Below, one piece after another: positions 31,566 to 40,691 of a DNA stretch of 64,000 nt. Source of the DNA: JBBROS01 sp965260935. GTDB taxonomy: Bacteria; Pseudomonadota; Alphaproteobacteria; Acetobacterales; Acetobacteraceae. Positions within the stretch are counted from its first letter, which is position 1. Every line of letters begins with the position of its first letter. The notes under the pieces were generated by a model. It saw only the letters and a list, made by a program, of their open reading frames with translations, did not search any database and was not told the DNA's origin. Location of the stretch: NCBI GenBank assembly GCA_965260935.1, contig OZ253374.1:1116001-1180000 (forward strand), read 5' to 3'. A program made the translations under genes and the position numbers.

Positions 31566-33431
31566 ATGCCCGTGAAGCGGGAGAACCATTTTCAGTTCTA
31601 TTACATTCTCGCGGCCTTGCTGGGGTTGCTGGCGCTGCAGGATTACGTCGGCTCGGGCGGCAGGGGCGAGCAGACGCTGCCTTACAGCCAGTTCGAGCAG
31701 ATGCTTCATGCCGGGAAGCTGGAGAACCTGGTTGTCAGCCATGACCGGATCGAGGGCACGATCAAGGACGCCGAGACGGGCAAGCCGGACCGGTTCACCA
31801 CCGTCCGGGTTGACCCGGCGTTGGCCAGGACGCTTGCCGCGGACAACGTGACCTTCTCGGCCACGTCTCCGCCGGGGTGGCTGGGCAGCGCGCTCGGGTG
31901 GATTTTGCCGCTTGGCCTGTTCTGGGGGTTCTGGTTCTTCATGAGCCGGCGCATGGCGTCCGGGATGGGCGGCATGGGCGGGATGATGAACATCGGGCGC
32001 AGCAAGGCGCGGGTGTATTCCGAGAGCGACACCCGGACGCGGTTTGCCGACGTGGCCGGGGCGGACGAGGCGAAGGACGAGCTTGAGGAGATCGTCGAGT
32101 TCCTCAAGGCGCCGCAGCGGTATGGCCGGCTCGGGGCGCATATCCCGAAGGGCGTGCTGCTCGTGGGGCCGCCCGGCACCGGCAAGACCCTGCTGGCGCG
32201 GGCGGTGGCGGGGGAGTCTGGCGTGCCGTTCTTTTCCATCTCCGGGTCGGAGTTCGTGGAGATGATCGTGGGCGTTGGCGCGTCGCGGGTGCGCGACATG
32301 TTCAAGCAGGCGCGGGAGAAGGCGCCGGCCATCATCTTCATCGACGAGATCGACACGCTGGGCGGCGCGCGCACGGGGCCGGCCTTGGGCGGGCACGACG
32401 AGAAGGAGCAGACGCTGAACCAGTTGCTGTCGGAGATGGACGGGTTCGACCCGACGAGCGGGCTGGTCATCATCGGCGCCACCAACCGGCCGGAGGTGCT
32501 GGACCCGGCGCTGCTGCGGCCTGGACGGTTCGACCGGCAGGTGCTGGTGGACCGCCCGGACCGGAAGGGACGCGCGCAGATTTTGCAGATCTACATGGAC
32601 AAGGTCAGGCTGGCGCCCGGCGTCGCCGCGGATGCGGTGGCGATGCTGACGCCCGGGTTCACCGGGGCGGACTTGGCCAACCTGGTCAACGAGGCGGCTT
32701 TGCTGGCGACCCGGCGCGACGCCGACGGGGTGACGCTGCCGGATTTCGAGGCGGCGATCGAGCGGCTGATCGCCGGGCTTGAGAAGCGGAACCGGCTGAT
32801 GAGCACGCATGAGCGGGAGATCGTGGCGCATCACGAGATGGGGCACGCGATCGCGGCGATGGCGATGCCGGACGTGGACCCGGTGCACAAGATCTCCATC
32901 ATCCCGCGCGGGATCGCGGCGTTGGGCTACACCATGCAGCGGCCGATGGAGGAGCACTTCCTGATGAGCCGCGACGAGTTGGTGCATCGGATGGTGGTGC
33001 TGCTGTCGGGCCGGGCGGCGGAGCAGCTGATCTTCCAGCAGGTCTCGACAGGGGCTTCGGACGACTTGGTCAAGACGACGGAGATTGCCCGGAGCATGGT
33101 GGCGCGCTTCGGGATGGACCCGGGGTTGGGGCAGGTGGCGTATGAGCCTGAGCGCAACCGGATGCTTCCGAGCACCGGGCAGGAGATGCAGCCGCGGAAT
33201 TACAGCGAGGATACGGCGGCCAGCATCGACGGGGCCGTCCGGGGATTGGTGGACCAGGCGTATCTGCTGTCGCAACGGGTTCTGGCCATGAACGAGGCGC
33301 TGCTGCGGCGGTCGGCTGCCGATTTGCTTGCGCATGAGACGCTGGTGGGGGAGCAGTTGGATGTTATCAGCGCAGTAGTGGACCGGTCGGCGGTGGAGCC
33401 GCTTCGGTTGCCGGCGAGGGCGGCGGAGTAG
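31566..33431 (+). CDS. ftsH: FtsH-type ATP-dependent zinc metalloprotease
   Basis: A 621-aa membrane AAA protease that degrades damaged or short-lived membrane and cytosolic proteins. In order: an N-terminal helix (FYYILAALLGLLAL), a periplasmic domain, a second helix (LGWILPLGLFWGFWFFM), the AAA domain with Walker A GPPGTGKT, Walker B IIFIDEID and SRH ATNRPEVLDPALLRPGRFDR, and the zinc site HHEMGH (normally HEAGH). The C-terminal part is shorter than in E. coli FtsH. The ATG at 31566 was chosen for its AGGAG site six bases upstream. It is probably a secondary FtsH paralogue. Confidence 0.92.
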   Translation: MPVKRENHFQFYYILAALLGLLALQDYVGSGGRGEQTLPYSQFEQMLHAGKLENLVVSHDRIEGTIKDAETGKPDRFTTVRVDPALARTLAADNVTFSATSPPGWLGSALGWILPLGLFWGFWFFMSRRMASGMGGMGGMMNIGRSKARVYSESDTRTRFADVAGADEAKDELEEIVEFLKAPQRYGRLGAHIPKGVLLVGPPGTGKTLLARAVAGESGVPFFSISGSEFVEMIVGVGASRVRDMFKQAREKAPAIIFIDEIDTLGGARTGPALGGHDEKEQTLNQLLSEMDGFDPTSGLVIIGATNRPEVLDPALLRPGRFDRQVLVDRPDRKGRAQILQIYMDKVRLAPGVAADAVAMLTPGFTGADLANLVNEAALLATRRDADGVTLPDFEAAIERLIAGLEKRNRLMSTHEREIVAHHEMGHAIAAMAMPDVDPVHKISIIPRGIAALGYTMQRPMEEHFLMSRDELVHRMVVLLSGRAAEQLIFQQVSTGASDDLVKTTEIARSMVARFGMDPGLGQVAYEPERNRMLPSTGQEMQPRNYSEDTAASIDGAVRGLVDQAYLLSQRVLAMNEALLRRSAADLLAHETLVGEQLDVISAVVDRSAVEPLRLPARAAE

Positions 33432-33638
33432 GTTGGGGGAGGCGTTGCGGGGAGGGTAGGCGTGTTAGGTCAGTTAAAACGGTTGAGGGCGCGACCACAT
33501 TGGCCGGAAAACCCGGATTGAGAGCGGGCTGAACGGTAGTCCGGACTTATGTACTGTTTGGGCTTACCAAATCCGGCATTTCCGGGTTGTTTAAGAGGTG
33601 GTCATGGTTATGCACGAACCCATGGGTAAGTGCGCGGC
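33432..33638. other. Low-GC intergenic start of the ftsH/tRNA-Glu islet
   Basis: About 200 bases without a supported gene. An inverted repeat AACCCGGA (33510-33517) with TCCGGGTT (33581-33588) brackets about 60 bases, and could be a terminator for ftsH or the end of a decayed element. Base composition drops sharply from here to about 35.99 kb. Confidence 0.4.
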
Positions 33639-34070
33639 ATGGTCACAAACACGGTGCCACACGTGCGAATGCCTGTTTCAATTTATTTTACGGTGCTTAG
33701 TTCAGGTTTTCGGATAGATGCGGTCAAGTTTTCTAAAGGCGGCTGGCTCAATAGCTGGGCCATGGCGGTGAGTTCACTACTTTGGAGGCTTGAACGCCAG
33801 CAGACGCGTGGTAGACGCAGACCGAAGCAGTATACGTTGTTTTTACAAGGACTGGCCGGTGCGGTTGCGATTGTTTTGTTTGCGGTCTTGGCCGTGTTTC
33901 TCGCGCTGTTCCTCAATGCGATGAACCGGCGTGGGTGGACGGGGCGGCATTTCATTGTCCTCGCTTACAACTGGCAGACGCTGATTGCTGGTGCGCTCGC
34001 GGTGGGAGCAGCGTTCTTATACCAGTGGCCCAAAATGTTGACTCCTGTGGAGTTCCCAACCGCCGTCTGA
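33639..34070 (+). pseudogene. Small membrane protein gene cut at its 3' end by the IS630 element
   Basis: The ORF encodes a protein with two clear helices, LAGAVAIVLFAVLAVFLALF and TLIAGALAVGAAFLY, joined by NAMNRRGWTGRHFIVLAYN. An internal start at 33762 (MAVSSLLW) is plausible and gives the helix part plus a basic N-terminus. The native sequence ends at the TA target at 34020-34021; the last 16 codons are read from the left end of the insertion sequence. A polar segment that may be its original C-terminal part lies after the element at 35185, but in a frame one base off. No family name is certain. Confidence 0.6.
34022..34042. repeat. IS630 left terminal inverted repeat
   Basis: The 21-base left end starts CCAGTGGCCCAAAATG and is preceded directly by the TA target site. 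It differs from the right end at four positions. Confidence 0.88.
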
Positions 34071-34109
34071 CGTGATTCGCTTTTGTGTGCATCGATTTGC
34101 GAGGCGGAC

Positions 34110-35173
34110 ATGGCTGCGGTCGCTATCACACGGACAGATCTGAACGCGGCCGATTTGCGTGTGGCCGCGCGGCGCTCGGCGGATACCAAACAGGTGCTTC
34201 GTGCCTTGGCTATTGCGCTGATACTGGACGGGGCGAGCCGCGAGGACGCTGCGCGAGCCTGCGGCATGGACCGGCAGACCTTGCGCGACTGGGTGCATCG
34301 CTACAACGAGGCGGGGCTGGAGGGGCTTGCCGATCGGGCACGCAGTGGCCGCCCGGCTAGCCTGAGCTGGGTTGAGCAGGGCCGCGTTGCGCGCTGGATA
34401 GAGGAGGGCGCCACCCTGGCTGAAGACGGCGTGGTGCGGTTCCGGCGTGTCGATCTCAAGCAGCGTATCGCACGCGCGTTCGGCGTCGAGCTGCACGAGC
34501 GCAGTGTTGGCAAGCTGCTGCACAAGCTTGGCTACCGCAAGCTCTCGGTGCGTCCGGTGCATCCGCAAACCGACCTCGCGGCGCAGGAGGCTTTTAAAAA
34601 AACTTTGCCGACCGGGCGCGCGATGCGATCGGCACGCAGCACACAGGCAAACCGGTCGAAGTCTGGTTCCAAGATGAAGCCAGGGTCGGCCAGCAAGGCA
34701 CGCTGACCCGCATCTGGGCACGGCGCGGCACCCGCCCGCGCGCTCTGCGCGATCATCGGTTCAACTGGGTCTACCTGTTCGGCGCCATCTGTCCAGCCCG
34801 CGGCGCCGGCAGTGCGCTGGTGCTGCCCATCGTCAACGTTGACGCCATGAACAAGCATTTGGCCGAGATCAGCACATGCGTCACGCTGGGCGCCATCGCC
34901 CTGCTCGTCATCGACGGCGCAGGCTGGCACCGCTCGCCCAAGCTGGACGTGCCCGACAACATCGTGTTGCTGACCCTGCCGCCCTATGCTCCAGAACTCA
35001 ATCCCGTCGAGAACATCTGGGCATACCTGCGTGCCAATAAATTCGGTCACCAGGTCTGGGATACGTACGAAGCCATTCTCGATGCGACCTGTGCAGCCTG
35101 GAACGCGCTAACGAGCGCACCAGACGTCATCCAGTCCACCGGGCATCGCCAATGGGCACAGGTCATAATTTAG
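34110..35173 (+). CDS. IS630-family transposase, joined by -1 frameshift
   Basis: ORF A (34110-34706, 198 aa) holds the N-terminal helix-turn-helix region (DAARACGMDRQTLRDWVHRY, then a winged region with VRFRRVDLKQRIARAFGV). The catalytic DDE domain is read in the -1 frame up to the stop at 35171-35173: VWFQDEARVG (first Asp), LLVIDGAGWH (second Asp) and APELNPVENIW (Glu). The two frames meet at TTT AAA AAA A (seven A at 34596-34602), a classical slippery site, so a full product of about 354 aa is expected by programmed frameshift. GAGG precedes the ATG. The product looks intact and the element potentially active. Confidence 0.88.
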
Positions 35174-35182
35174 GGCCGCTGG
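35162..35182. repeat. IS630 right terminal inverted repeat
   Basis: The 21-base right end contains the transposase stop (TAG at 35171-35173) and is followed directly by the second TA copy at 35183-35184. Confidence 0.88.
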
Positions 35183-35184
35183 TA

Positions 35185-35769
35185 TTAGCAGCACTCGCGG
35201 CGGGAGCACAGCTTCTCGCGGAAGTCGAAACCGAGGCGTGGCGTAAATACAATCGAGAGAAAGCATTGCGCGCTACGTTGCCGCTCGCTCTTGCCGAGTT
35301 GGCAGACTATGCAAGGGGCTGCATCAAATGGCTTAACAATGGCCTCGGCAGGTTGAGGTATAATGAGAATAGCATCCCTCAGCTTTTCAAACAGGCGCTA
35401 CCAAAGGGACTTGTGTCCACCCTCTCCAGTCTCATTGAGGCAAGCGGGGATGCTGAGACCGAAGCATTGGTGAAGCTTTTACGAGACGTGCAGATCCAGC
35501 ACAGCCGCTGGAATGGGCTGGTGCAAGCAGCAGGTCCATTATCCCAATTTACTCCGCCTGATTTCAATGACTTGGCGCGTGGCATTTTTGACGCGGCAAG
35601 AATTTACGCGCAATGCGAAGCGCTTATGCCTTTCGCCCGCTACGACGGCGTGCTGCCCGGACCAATTATGGCAGATGACATTCGAAAGGTGCTATTATTT
35701 GAACTTCCGGACATACCGGAAGAAGTCGAGATATTTATTGGCTTACACAGAAGCGGCAGAGAACGTTAG
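35185..35769 (+). pseudogene. C-terminal part of the gene split by the IS630 element
   Basis: Low-GC coding sequence downstream of the element. It reads AALAAGAQLLAEVETEAWRK, then a helix-rich soluble domain (ALRATLPLALAELADYARGC, LVKLLRDVQIQHSRWNGLV) and ends SGRER. A start at ATG 35152 inside the right end of the element keeps this frame open, so a chimeric 205-aa protein could be made. Membrane proteins with an N-terminal WQTLIAG-type helix followed by a domain like this are my reason to join it to the piece at 33639-34021; that link is inference, and a 1-base frame difference remains. Confidence 0.5.
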
Positions 35770-36012
35770 GCGGCAAACGCAGGATTGCTATGGTTGGCTA
35801 TGACATCATGGTGATTTTGCAAGGTTGGTTTGGTGATCTTGCCAGCAAGCCAAGTTAGGCAAGCGCCAGTTCCGAGGCCTGCGCGCGGGCGACGACCACT
35901 TTTGCTTCCCTCAGAAACAAGCGGGCGGAGTTGGTCAGTTTGACGCCGCGGCAACATGATTGAAAAGGTTTGTACCCTAGCACGCTTTCAGGGCGACGCT
36001 GGCAGCAAACCC
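35770..36012. other. Gap before tRNA-Glu, no clear gene
   Basis: About 240 bases. A 63-codon minus-strand frame exists (35766-35957) but has no recognisable features, so I do not call it. The stretch is the right edge of the low-GC islet, next to the 3' end of tRNA-Glu. I found no copy of the tRNA end at the other side of the islet. Confidence 0.4.
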
Positions 36013-36088
36013 TGGTGCCCCGTACGGGATTCGAACCCGTGTTACAGCCTTGAAAGGGCCGTGTCCTAGGCCTCTAGACGAACGGGAC
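36013..36088 (-). tRNA. tRNA-Glu (anticodon TTC)
   Basis: A 76-base tRNA with encoded CCA. Acceptor stem GTCCCGT pairs with ACGGGGC (one G-T pair). The anticodon loop in GGCCCTTTCAAGGCT gives TTC, reading GAA/GAG. The T arm contains GGTTCGAATCC. It lies 37 bases upstream of... the recJ 3' end on the same strand, so it is downstream of recJ. Confidence 0.97.
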
Positions 36089-36125
36089 GGACGAGAGGGG
36101 GCGTAGCCTGGCAGGGTGCGTTCGG

Positions 36126-37889
36126 TCAAGCCGCCGCGGCGTCGGCGATGAAAAAGCATGGGCTGACCGAGCCGTTCCATTCCTCCGCGCGCAGGTGGCC
36201 GGCGAGGTGGATCGGTGCGCGGCGCTCAAGCAAGGCGGAGGCGAGCGGGCCGTCGGCGGCGCGGAACAGCATGGCTTTCAGGCGCGGGCCGCCGCCTTCG
36301 CCTTCGACATAGGCGCGCACCGTGCCGCCGTCCTTTCCAATGCGGTCGGCACGCGCCACCCGGGCGCGAGGGAGAGCGAAGACCGGCTCCTCGTTGCCGT
36401 TGCCGTAGGGTGCCAGGCGGTGGACCTGCTGCGCCAATTCGACGGTGGCGCCCGGCACGGCCAACATGCCCTCGACAGCCAGGTCCGCCGCGCGGGGCAG
36501 GGTTCTCGCGTGCGCGAGCCGCTCATCCAGGTAGGCCTGGAACGCCGGGAGGCGATCGGCGGGGAGGCTGAAGCCGGCCGCCATCGCGTGCCCGCCGCCG
36601 GTCAGCAGCAAGCCTCGGCTGCGCGCCGCGATCACCGCCGCGCCGAGATCGATGCCGGGGACGGACCGGGCGCTGCCCTTCACCACGCCGTCAACCACCG
36701 CGCCCGCCAGCGCCGGGCGGTTGTAGCGCTCCTTGATGCGCCCGGCGACGATGCCGACCACGCCCGGGTGCCATCCTTCGCCTTGCACCAGGAGGGCGGC
36801 ATGGCCGGCGGCGTCGAGCGCCTCAGCCTGGTCGAGCGCGGATTGCATCATGCCGCCTTCCACCTCACGCCGCTCGCGGTTGGCCGCGTCCAGCAGGGCG
36901 GCGAGTTGCTGCGCCTCGGCGGGGTCGTCGGTCAGCAGCAGGCGCAGGCCGAGTCCGGCGTCGCCGATCCGCCCGGCGGCGTTGATCCTCGGGCCGAGCG
37001 CGAAGCCGCAGGTCATGGCCGTCGGGCGGTCCCCTTTGGCGGCGGCGTCGAGCAGGGCGGCGATGCCGGGGCGCTCGCGCCGGGCCATGACGCGCAGGCC
37101 TTGCACGACCAGGGCGCGGTTCAGGCCGGTCAGCGGCATGACGTCGCAGACCGTCGCCAGGGCGACGAGGTCGAGCAGGTCGCGTAGGTCGGGCTCGGGC
37201 CGGGCGGCGAACCATCCGCTCAGGCGCAGGGCCCGCACCGTGGCGACCGCCGCCAGGAACGCCACCGCGGTGGCGCAGATGCCGCCCAGGCCGCTGCGGC
37301 AATCGAGCCGGTTGGGGTTGACCGTGGCCAGGACCGGCGGGGGCGCGCCCTCGACTGCGTGGTGGTCCAGCACCACGACGTCGGCCTTGCCGGCGACCGC
37401 CGCTAGTGCGCCTGCCGCCGCGGTGCCGCAGTCGACGCAAACGATCAGCGTCGCGCCTTGGCCGGTCAGGCCGAGCAAGGCTGGGCCGTTCGGTCCGTAG
37501 CCTTCCAGCAGACGGTCCGGCACATGGGTCAGCACCGTGCAGCCGAGCGAGCGCAGAACCCGCGCCATGACTGCCGCGCTGCAGGCGCCGTCGACGTCGT
37601 AGTCGCCGAATACGCCGACGGTTTCCGCGTTGCGGACGGCCCTGGCGAGGCGCTCGGATGCCGCGCCCATGTCCGTCAGCGCCGAAGGATCCGGCAGCAA
37701 GGCCCGCAGGGTGGGGGCGAGGAAGTGCCCGGCGTTTTCGATGCTGACGCCGCGGGCGGCGAGCAGGCGGCCGACCACCTCCGGCAGTTCCAGGCGCTGG
37801 GTGATTCCGAGCGCCAGGCGGTCCTCGACGGGGCGAAGCAGCCAGCGCCGGCCGGTCAGGCTGACGCCGACATCCAAGCAGGCATTCAT
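36126..37889 (-). CDS. recJ: Single-stranded-DNA-specific exonuclease RecJ
   Basis: A 587-aa DHH-family 5'-3' exonuclease for recombination and mismatch repair. The catalytic motifs are visible: VGVFGDYDVDGACSAA (motif I), IVCVDCGTAA (motif II), VVLDHHAVEG (DHH, motif III) and later LVALATVCDVMPL (motif IV). The DHHA1 part has GHAMAAGFSL after the GWHPGVVGIVAGRIKERYNRPA stretch, and an OB-fold follows. It is the downstream end of the alaC-hom-glpX-recJ order seen in alphaproteobacteria. Confidence 0.95.
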   Translation of the reverse strand: MNACLDVGVSLTGRRWLLRPVEDRLALGITQRLELPEVVGRLLAARGVSIENAGHFLAPTLRALLPDPSALTDMGAASERLARAVRNAETVGVFGDYDVDGACSAAVMARVLRSLGCTVLTHVPDRLLEGYGPNGPALLGLTGQGATLIVCVDCGTAAAGALAAVAGKADVVVLDHHAVEGAPPPVLATVNPNRLDCRSGLGGICATAVAFLAAVATVRALRLSGWFAARPEPDLRDLLDLVALATVCDVMPLTGLNRALVVQGLRVMARRERPGIAALLDAAAKGDRPTAMTCGFALGPRINAAGRIGDAGLGLRLLLTDDPAEAQQLAALLDAANRERREVEGGMMQSALDQAEALDAAGHAALLVQGEGWHPGVVGIVAGRIKERYNRPALAGAVVDGVVKGSARSVPGIDLGAAVIAARSRGLLLTGGGHAMAAGFSLPADRLPAFQAYLDERLAHARTLPRAADLAVEGMLAVPGATVELAQQVHRLAPYGNGNEEPVFALPRARVARADRIGKDGGTVRAYVEGEGGGPRLKAMLFRAADGPLASALLERRAPIHLAGHLRAEEWNGSVSPCFFIADAAAA

Positions 37890-38065
37890 GGACGATATCG
37901 CCCGTGTCTGCTCAGGGCTTGTTCAACAATCACCGTTACAACTCGATCGAGCAAGCGCGCGCCTCAAGGCTTTGTTTTTCCGGGCAGCTTTGCCGGCGCG
38001 CTGCCGCACATGTCGCCGACGCCGTTCTTGGGGCATGGCCGGTCACGCTGCGACGCCTCGCGGGC

Positions 38066-39049
38066 TTATTCCGGCTGCCATGTCTTGGTCTCGAAGTTAT
38101 GGTTCGCCTCGATGTAGCGGACCGTGCCGGACTTGCTGCGCATCACCATGGAATGAGTGTAGGCGCCGTGGCCGAACCGGCGCACCCCGTTCAGCAGCGC
38201 CCCGGAGGTGACGCCGGTGGCCGCGAACATCACGTCGCCCTTCGCCATCTCTTCCACCGAGTATTTCCGCCTCGGGTCGCTGACGCCCATCCCGCGAGCC
38301 CGCTGCACCTGCGCCTCGTCCTCGTAGGACAGCCGTCCCTGCATCTGGCCGCCGAGGCAACGCAAGGCGGCGGCTGCCAGCACGCCCTCGGGCGCGCCGC
38401 CGAGGCCCATGAAGATGTCGACGCCGCCGTTCGGAAGCGCGGCCGCGATCACGCCGGCCACGTCCCCGTCGCCCAGGAGCATGATGCGGGCGCCGGCTTC
38501 GCGGCAGTGGGCCAGCATGTCCTCATGCCGCTCGCGCTCCAACATGCACACGACAAGGTCGTTGATGGCCCGCTTCTTGGCATTGGCCAGGTTGCGCAGG
38601 TTGTCGGCGACCGAGGCGTCGAGGTCGACCACGCCCGTCGGCAGGCCGGCGCCGACGGCGATCTTCTCCATATAGATGTCGGGCGCGTGCAGGAAATTGC
38701 CCTTCTCGGCCATGGCGACGACGGCGAGGGCGTTGGGGCCGCCCTTGGCGGTGATGCTGGTGCCTTCGAGCGGGTCGACGGCGATGTCCATGGCCGGGCC
38801 GCCGGCGCCGACCGTTTCGCCGATGTAGAGCATGGGCGCCTCGTCCATCTCGCCCTCGCCGATGACGACGGTGCCCTTGATCGCCACGCTGTCGAAGGCG
38901 CGGCGCATGGCTTCGACGGCCGCGCCGTCCGCCTCGTTCTTCTTGCCGCGGCCCATCCAGCGCGATGCGCCCAAGGCGGCGGCTTCCGTGACCCGCACCA
39001 GGTCCAGCGCCAGATTGCGGTCGTTGCCGATTTCGGGTCGTGCACTCAT
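38066..39049 (-). CDS. glpX: Class II fructose-1,6-bisphosphatase
   Basis: A 327-aa GlpX-type phosphatase for gluconeogenesis. Motifs include VVIGEGEMDEAPMLYIGE, DIAVDPLEGTSI (metal-binding DPLEGT) and GGAPEGVLAAAALRCLGG. Length is normal for the class. It starts 10 bases after the hom stop and is probably cotranscribed with hom. The 176 bases between it and recJ hold no clear gene. Confidence 0.96.
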   Translation of the reverse strand: MSARPEIGNDRNLALDLVRVTEAAALGASRWMGRGKKNEADGAAVEAMRRAFDSVAIKGTVVIGEGEMDEAPMLYIGETVGAGGPAMDIAVDPLEGTSITAKGGPNALAVVAMAEKGNFLHAPDIYMEKIAVGAGLPTGVVDLDASVADNLRNLANAKKRAINDLVVCMLERERHEDMLAHCREAGARIMLLGDGDVAGVIAAALPNGGVDIFMGLGGAPEGVLAAAALRCLGGQMQGRLSYEDEAQVQRARGMGVSDPRRKYSVEEMAKGDVMFAATGVTSGALLNGVRRFGHGAYTHSMVMRSKSGTVRYIEANHNFETKTWQPE

Positions 39050-39059
39050 GGCCTTGTCC

Positions 39060-40349
39060 TCATCCAGGTTCGATACGGATCATCGTGGGCGGCTCCAGCA
39101 CGGCGTCGAGGGCCGTGATCTGCGCCAGCGCGCGGCGCATCGCCGCCTCGTTCGTCTCGTGCGTGACCAGCACGACCGGGACGGCCTCGCTCGGCGCCCG
39201 TCCGCGCTGCAACATGCTTTCCAGGCTGACGCCGGCGTCGCGCAAGGCGGCGGCGACGTCGGCGATGACGCCGGGGCGGTCTAGCACCATGAGGCGGAGG
39301 TAGTATGCCCCTTGGTGCGCCGACATGGGCACGGACGGCTGGCGCGAGAGGGCGTTGTCCGCCGCGCCCCAAACCGGGGTGGCGCGCCCGCGCGCAAGGT
39401 CGATCAGGTCCGCCACCACGGCGCTCGCGGTTGGCCCGGCGCCGGCGCCGCGGCCTTCCAGCATCACCCGGCCAACGGAATCGCCTTCGGCCACCACGGC
39501 GTTGTAGACGCCGTCGACCCGGGCGATCGGCGCGGTTTGCGGCACCATGCACGGGTGCACGCGGCTCTCGATCCCCGTTTCGGTGCGCCGGGCGATGCCG
39601 AGCAGCTTGATGCGGTAGCCGAGCTCGGCGGCGAAGGCGATGTCGATGGCGGATATGGCGCGTATGCCCTCCACGTATACGGATTCGAAATCGACCGGGC
39701 GGTTGAACGCGAGCGCGGCCAGGATCGCCAGCTTATGGGCGGTGTCGATGCCTTCGACATCGACGCTCGGGTCGCTTTCCGCGTAGCCGAGTTCCTGCGC
39801 GTCGGCCAGGACGTCCGCGAACTCGCGGCCCTGCTCGCGCATCGTGGTCAGGATGTAGTTGCAGGTGCCGTTCAGGATGCCGGCCACGCTGCTGATCCGG
39901 TTGCCGGACAGGCCTTCCCGCAGGGCCTTAATGGCGGGGATGCCGCCCGCGACGGCGGCCTCGTATCCGAGCGACACGCCCGCCGCTTCCGCTTGGGCTG
40001 CGAGCGCGCGGCCGTGGATCGCGATCAGCGCCTTGTTGGCGGTGACGACCGGCTTGCCCGCGGACAGGGCGGCGCCGACCACGTCCCGCGCCGCGCCCTC
40101 GCTGCCGCCGATCAGCTCGACGACGACATCCACGCGGTTGTCGCGCGCCAGCGCGCAGGGATCGTTGTGCCAGGGCAGCCCGTCCAGCGAGAGGCCACGC
40201 TCCCGGCCTCGGTCCCGCGCGGAAACGGCGGCGACGGCGATTGGCCGCCCGGCCCGGGCCGCGATCAGGCCCGCGTTGTTTCGCAGCACGTGCAGCACGC
40301 CCGTGCCGACGACGCCGAGACCGGCGATGCCGATGGAGAGCGGCTTCAC
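39060..40349 (-). CDS. hom: Homoserine dehydrogenase
   Basis: A 429-aa NAD(P)-dependent enzyme reducing aspartate semialdehyde to homoserine for threonine and methionine. It has the Rossmann motif GIAGLGVVGTGVLHVL, the core ILNGTCNYILTTM and GYAESDPSVDVEGIDTAHKLAILA, and a C-terminal ACT domain (LRLMVLDRPGVIADVAAALRDAGVSLESM) for feedback control by threonine. The start GTG at 40349 (VKPLSIGIAGLG) fits the family; no strong ribosome site is seen. The upstream frame is only a shadow. Confidence 0.95.
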   Translation of the reverse strand: MKPLSIGIAGLGVVGTGVLHVLRNNAGLIAARAGRPIAVAAVSARDRGRERGLSLDGLPWHNDPCALARDNRVDVVVELIGGSEGAARDVVGAALSAGKPVVTANKALIAIHGRALAAQAEAAGVSLGYEAAVAGGIPAIKALREGLSGNRISSVAGILNGTCNYILTTMREQGREFADVLADAQELGYAESDPSVDVEGIDTAHKLAILAALAFNRPVDFESVYVEGIRAISAIDIAFAAELGYRIKLLGIARRTETGIESRVHPCMVPQTAPIARVDGVYNAVVAEGDSVGRVMLEGRGAGAGPTASAVVADLIDLARGRATPVWGAADNALSRQPSVPMSAHQGAYYLRLMVLDRPGVIADVAAALRDAGVSLESMLQRGRAPSEAVPVVLVTHETNEAAMRRALAQITALDAVLEPPTMIRIEPG

Positions 40350-40401
40350 GCGGAGGCTCGCCCACCCGGCAGATTGATGGGGCGTTGACGAAACGCCGAC
40401 G

Positions 40402-40659
40402 TCATGCGGGCGCGACGATCCGGGGACGGGTCTGGTCGCCTTTTCCACGTAACAGACTCTCGATGGAGATGTCCTCGTCCAACGCGTCCCAGTGCAGGCC
40501 ACGGCTGCTGACCTCGACCTGCTCGCGCTGCTCCGGCGAGCCATGCAGCAGGCGCGGGAACCACGCGAGAGGGACGCCCAAAACGCGACCGTCCGACAAG
40601 TCCACCCCCATGCTGTCCTGGTCGAATCGAACCGTACTCGCTTTCACCAAAGACTTCAT
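40402..40659 (-). CDS. DUF2442 protein
   Basis: An 85-aa DUF2442 protein: VRFDQDSMGVDLSDGRVLGVPLAWFPRLLHGSPEQREQ then the ending GLHWDALDEDISIESLLRG, which is the family's core signature. These small proteins usually occur next to DUF4160 proteins and are widely suspected to form toxin-antitoxin-like pairs. The ATG at 40659 has GAGG upstream; a TTG at 40695 overlapping the preceding stop is another option. The pair sits between alaC and hom, where most relatives have none. Confidence 0.87.
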   Translation of the reverse strand: MKSLVKASTVRFDQDSMGVDLSDGRVLGVPLAWFPRLLHGSPEQREQVEVSSRGLHWDALDEDISIESLLRGKGDQTRPRIVAPA

Positions 40660-40691
40660 CCCATGCCCTCGCGATCTCAACCCGGCGCTGT

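Larger units (their letters stand above)
34022..35182 (+). mobile_element. IS630-family insertion sequence (complete, 1161 bp)
   Basis: A complete element with imperfect 21-bp terminal inverted repeats, 34022-34042 and 35162-35182, matching at 17 of 21 positions (left begins CCAGTGGCCC, right reads CCAGCGGCCC in inverse). It is flanked by TA on both sides (34020-34021 and 35183-35184), the target duplication typical of the IS630/Tc1-mariner group. Inside is a transposase in two overlapping frames. Its GC is close to the chromosome but it lies within a lower-GC islet. Confidence 0.92.

Noticed and set aside
34083..35173. IS630 transposase as a decayed pseudogene
   Set aside because: The frame change is exactly at a slippery A run and all DDE residues are intact, so programmed frameshift is the better reading.
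35766..35957. A 63-codon minus-strand frame next to tRNA-Glu
   Set aside because: No ribosome binding site, domain or conserved pattern could be seen.
33432..36088. A genomic island with att repeats at tRNA-Glu
   Set aside because: I could find no copy of the tRNA 3' end on the other side and no integrase, so an integrated element is not shown; only a low-GC islet is claimed.
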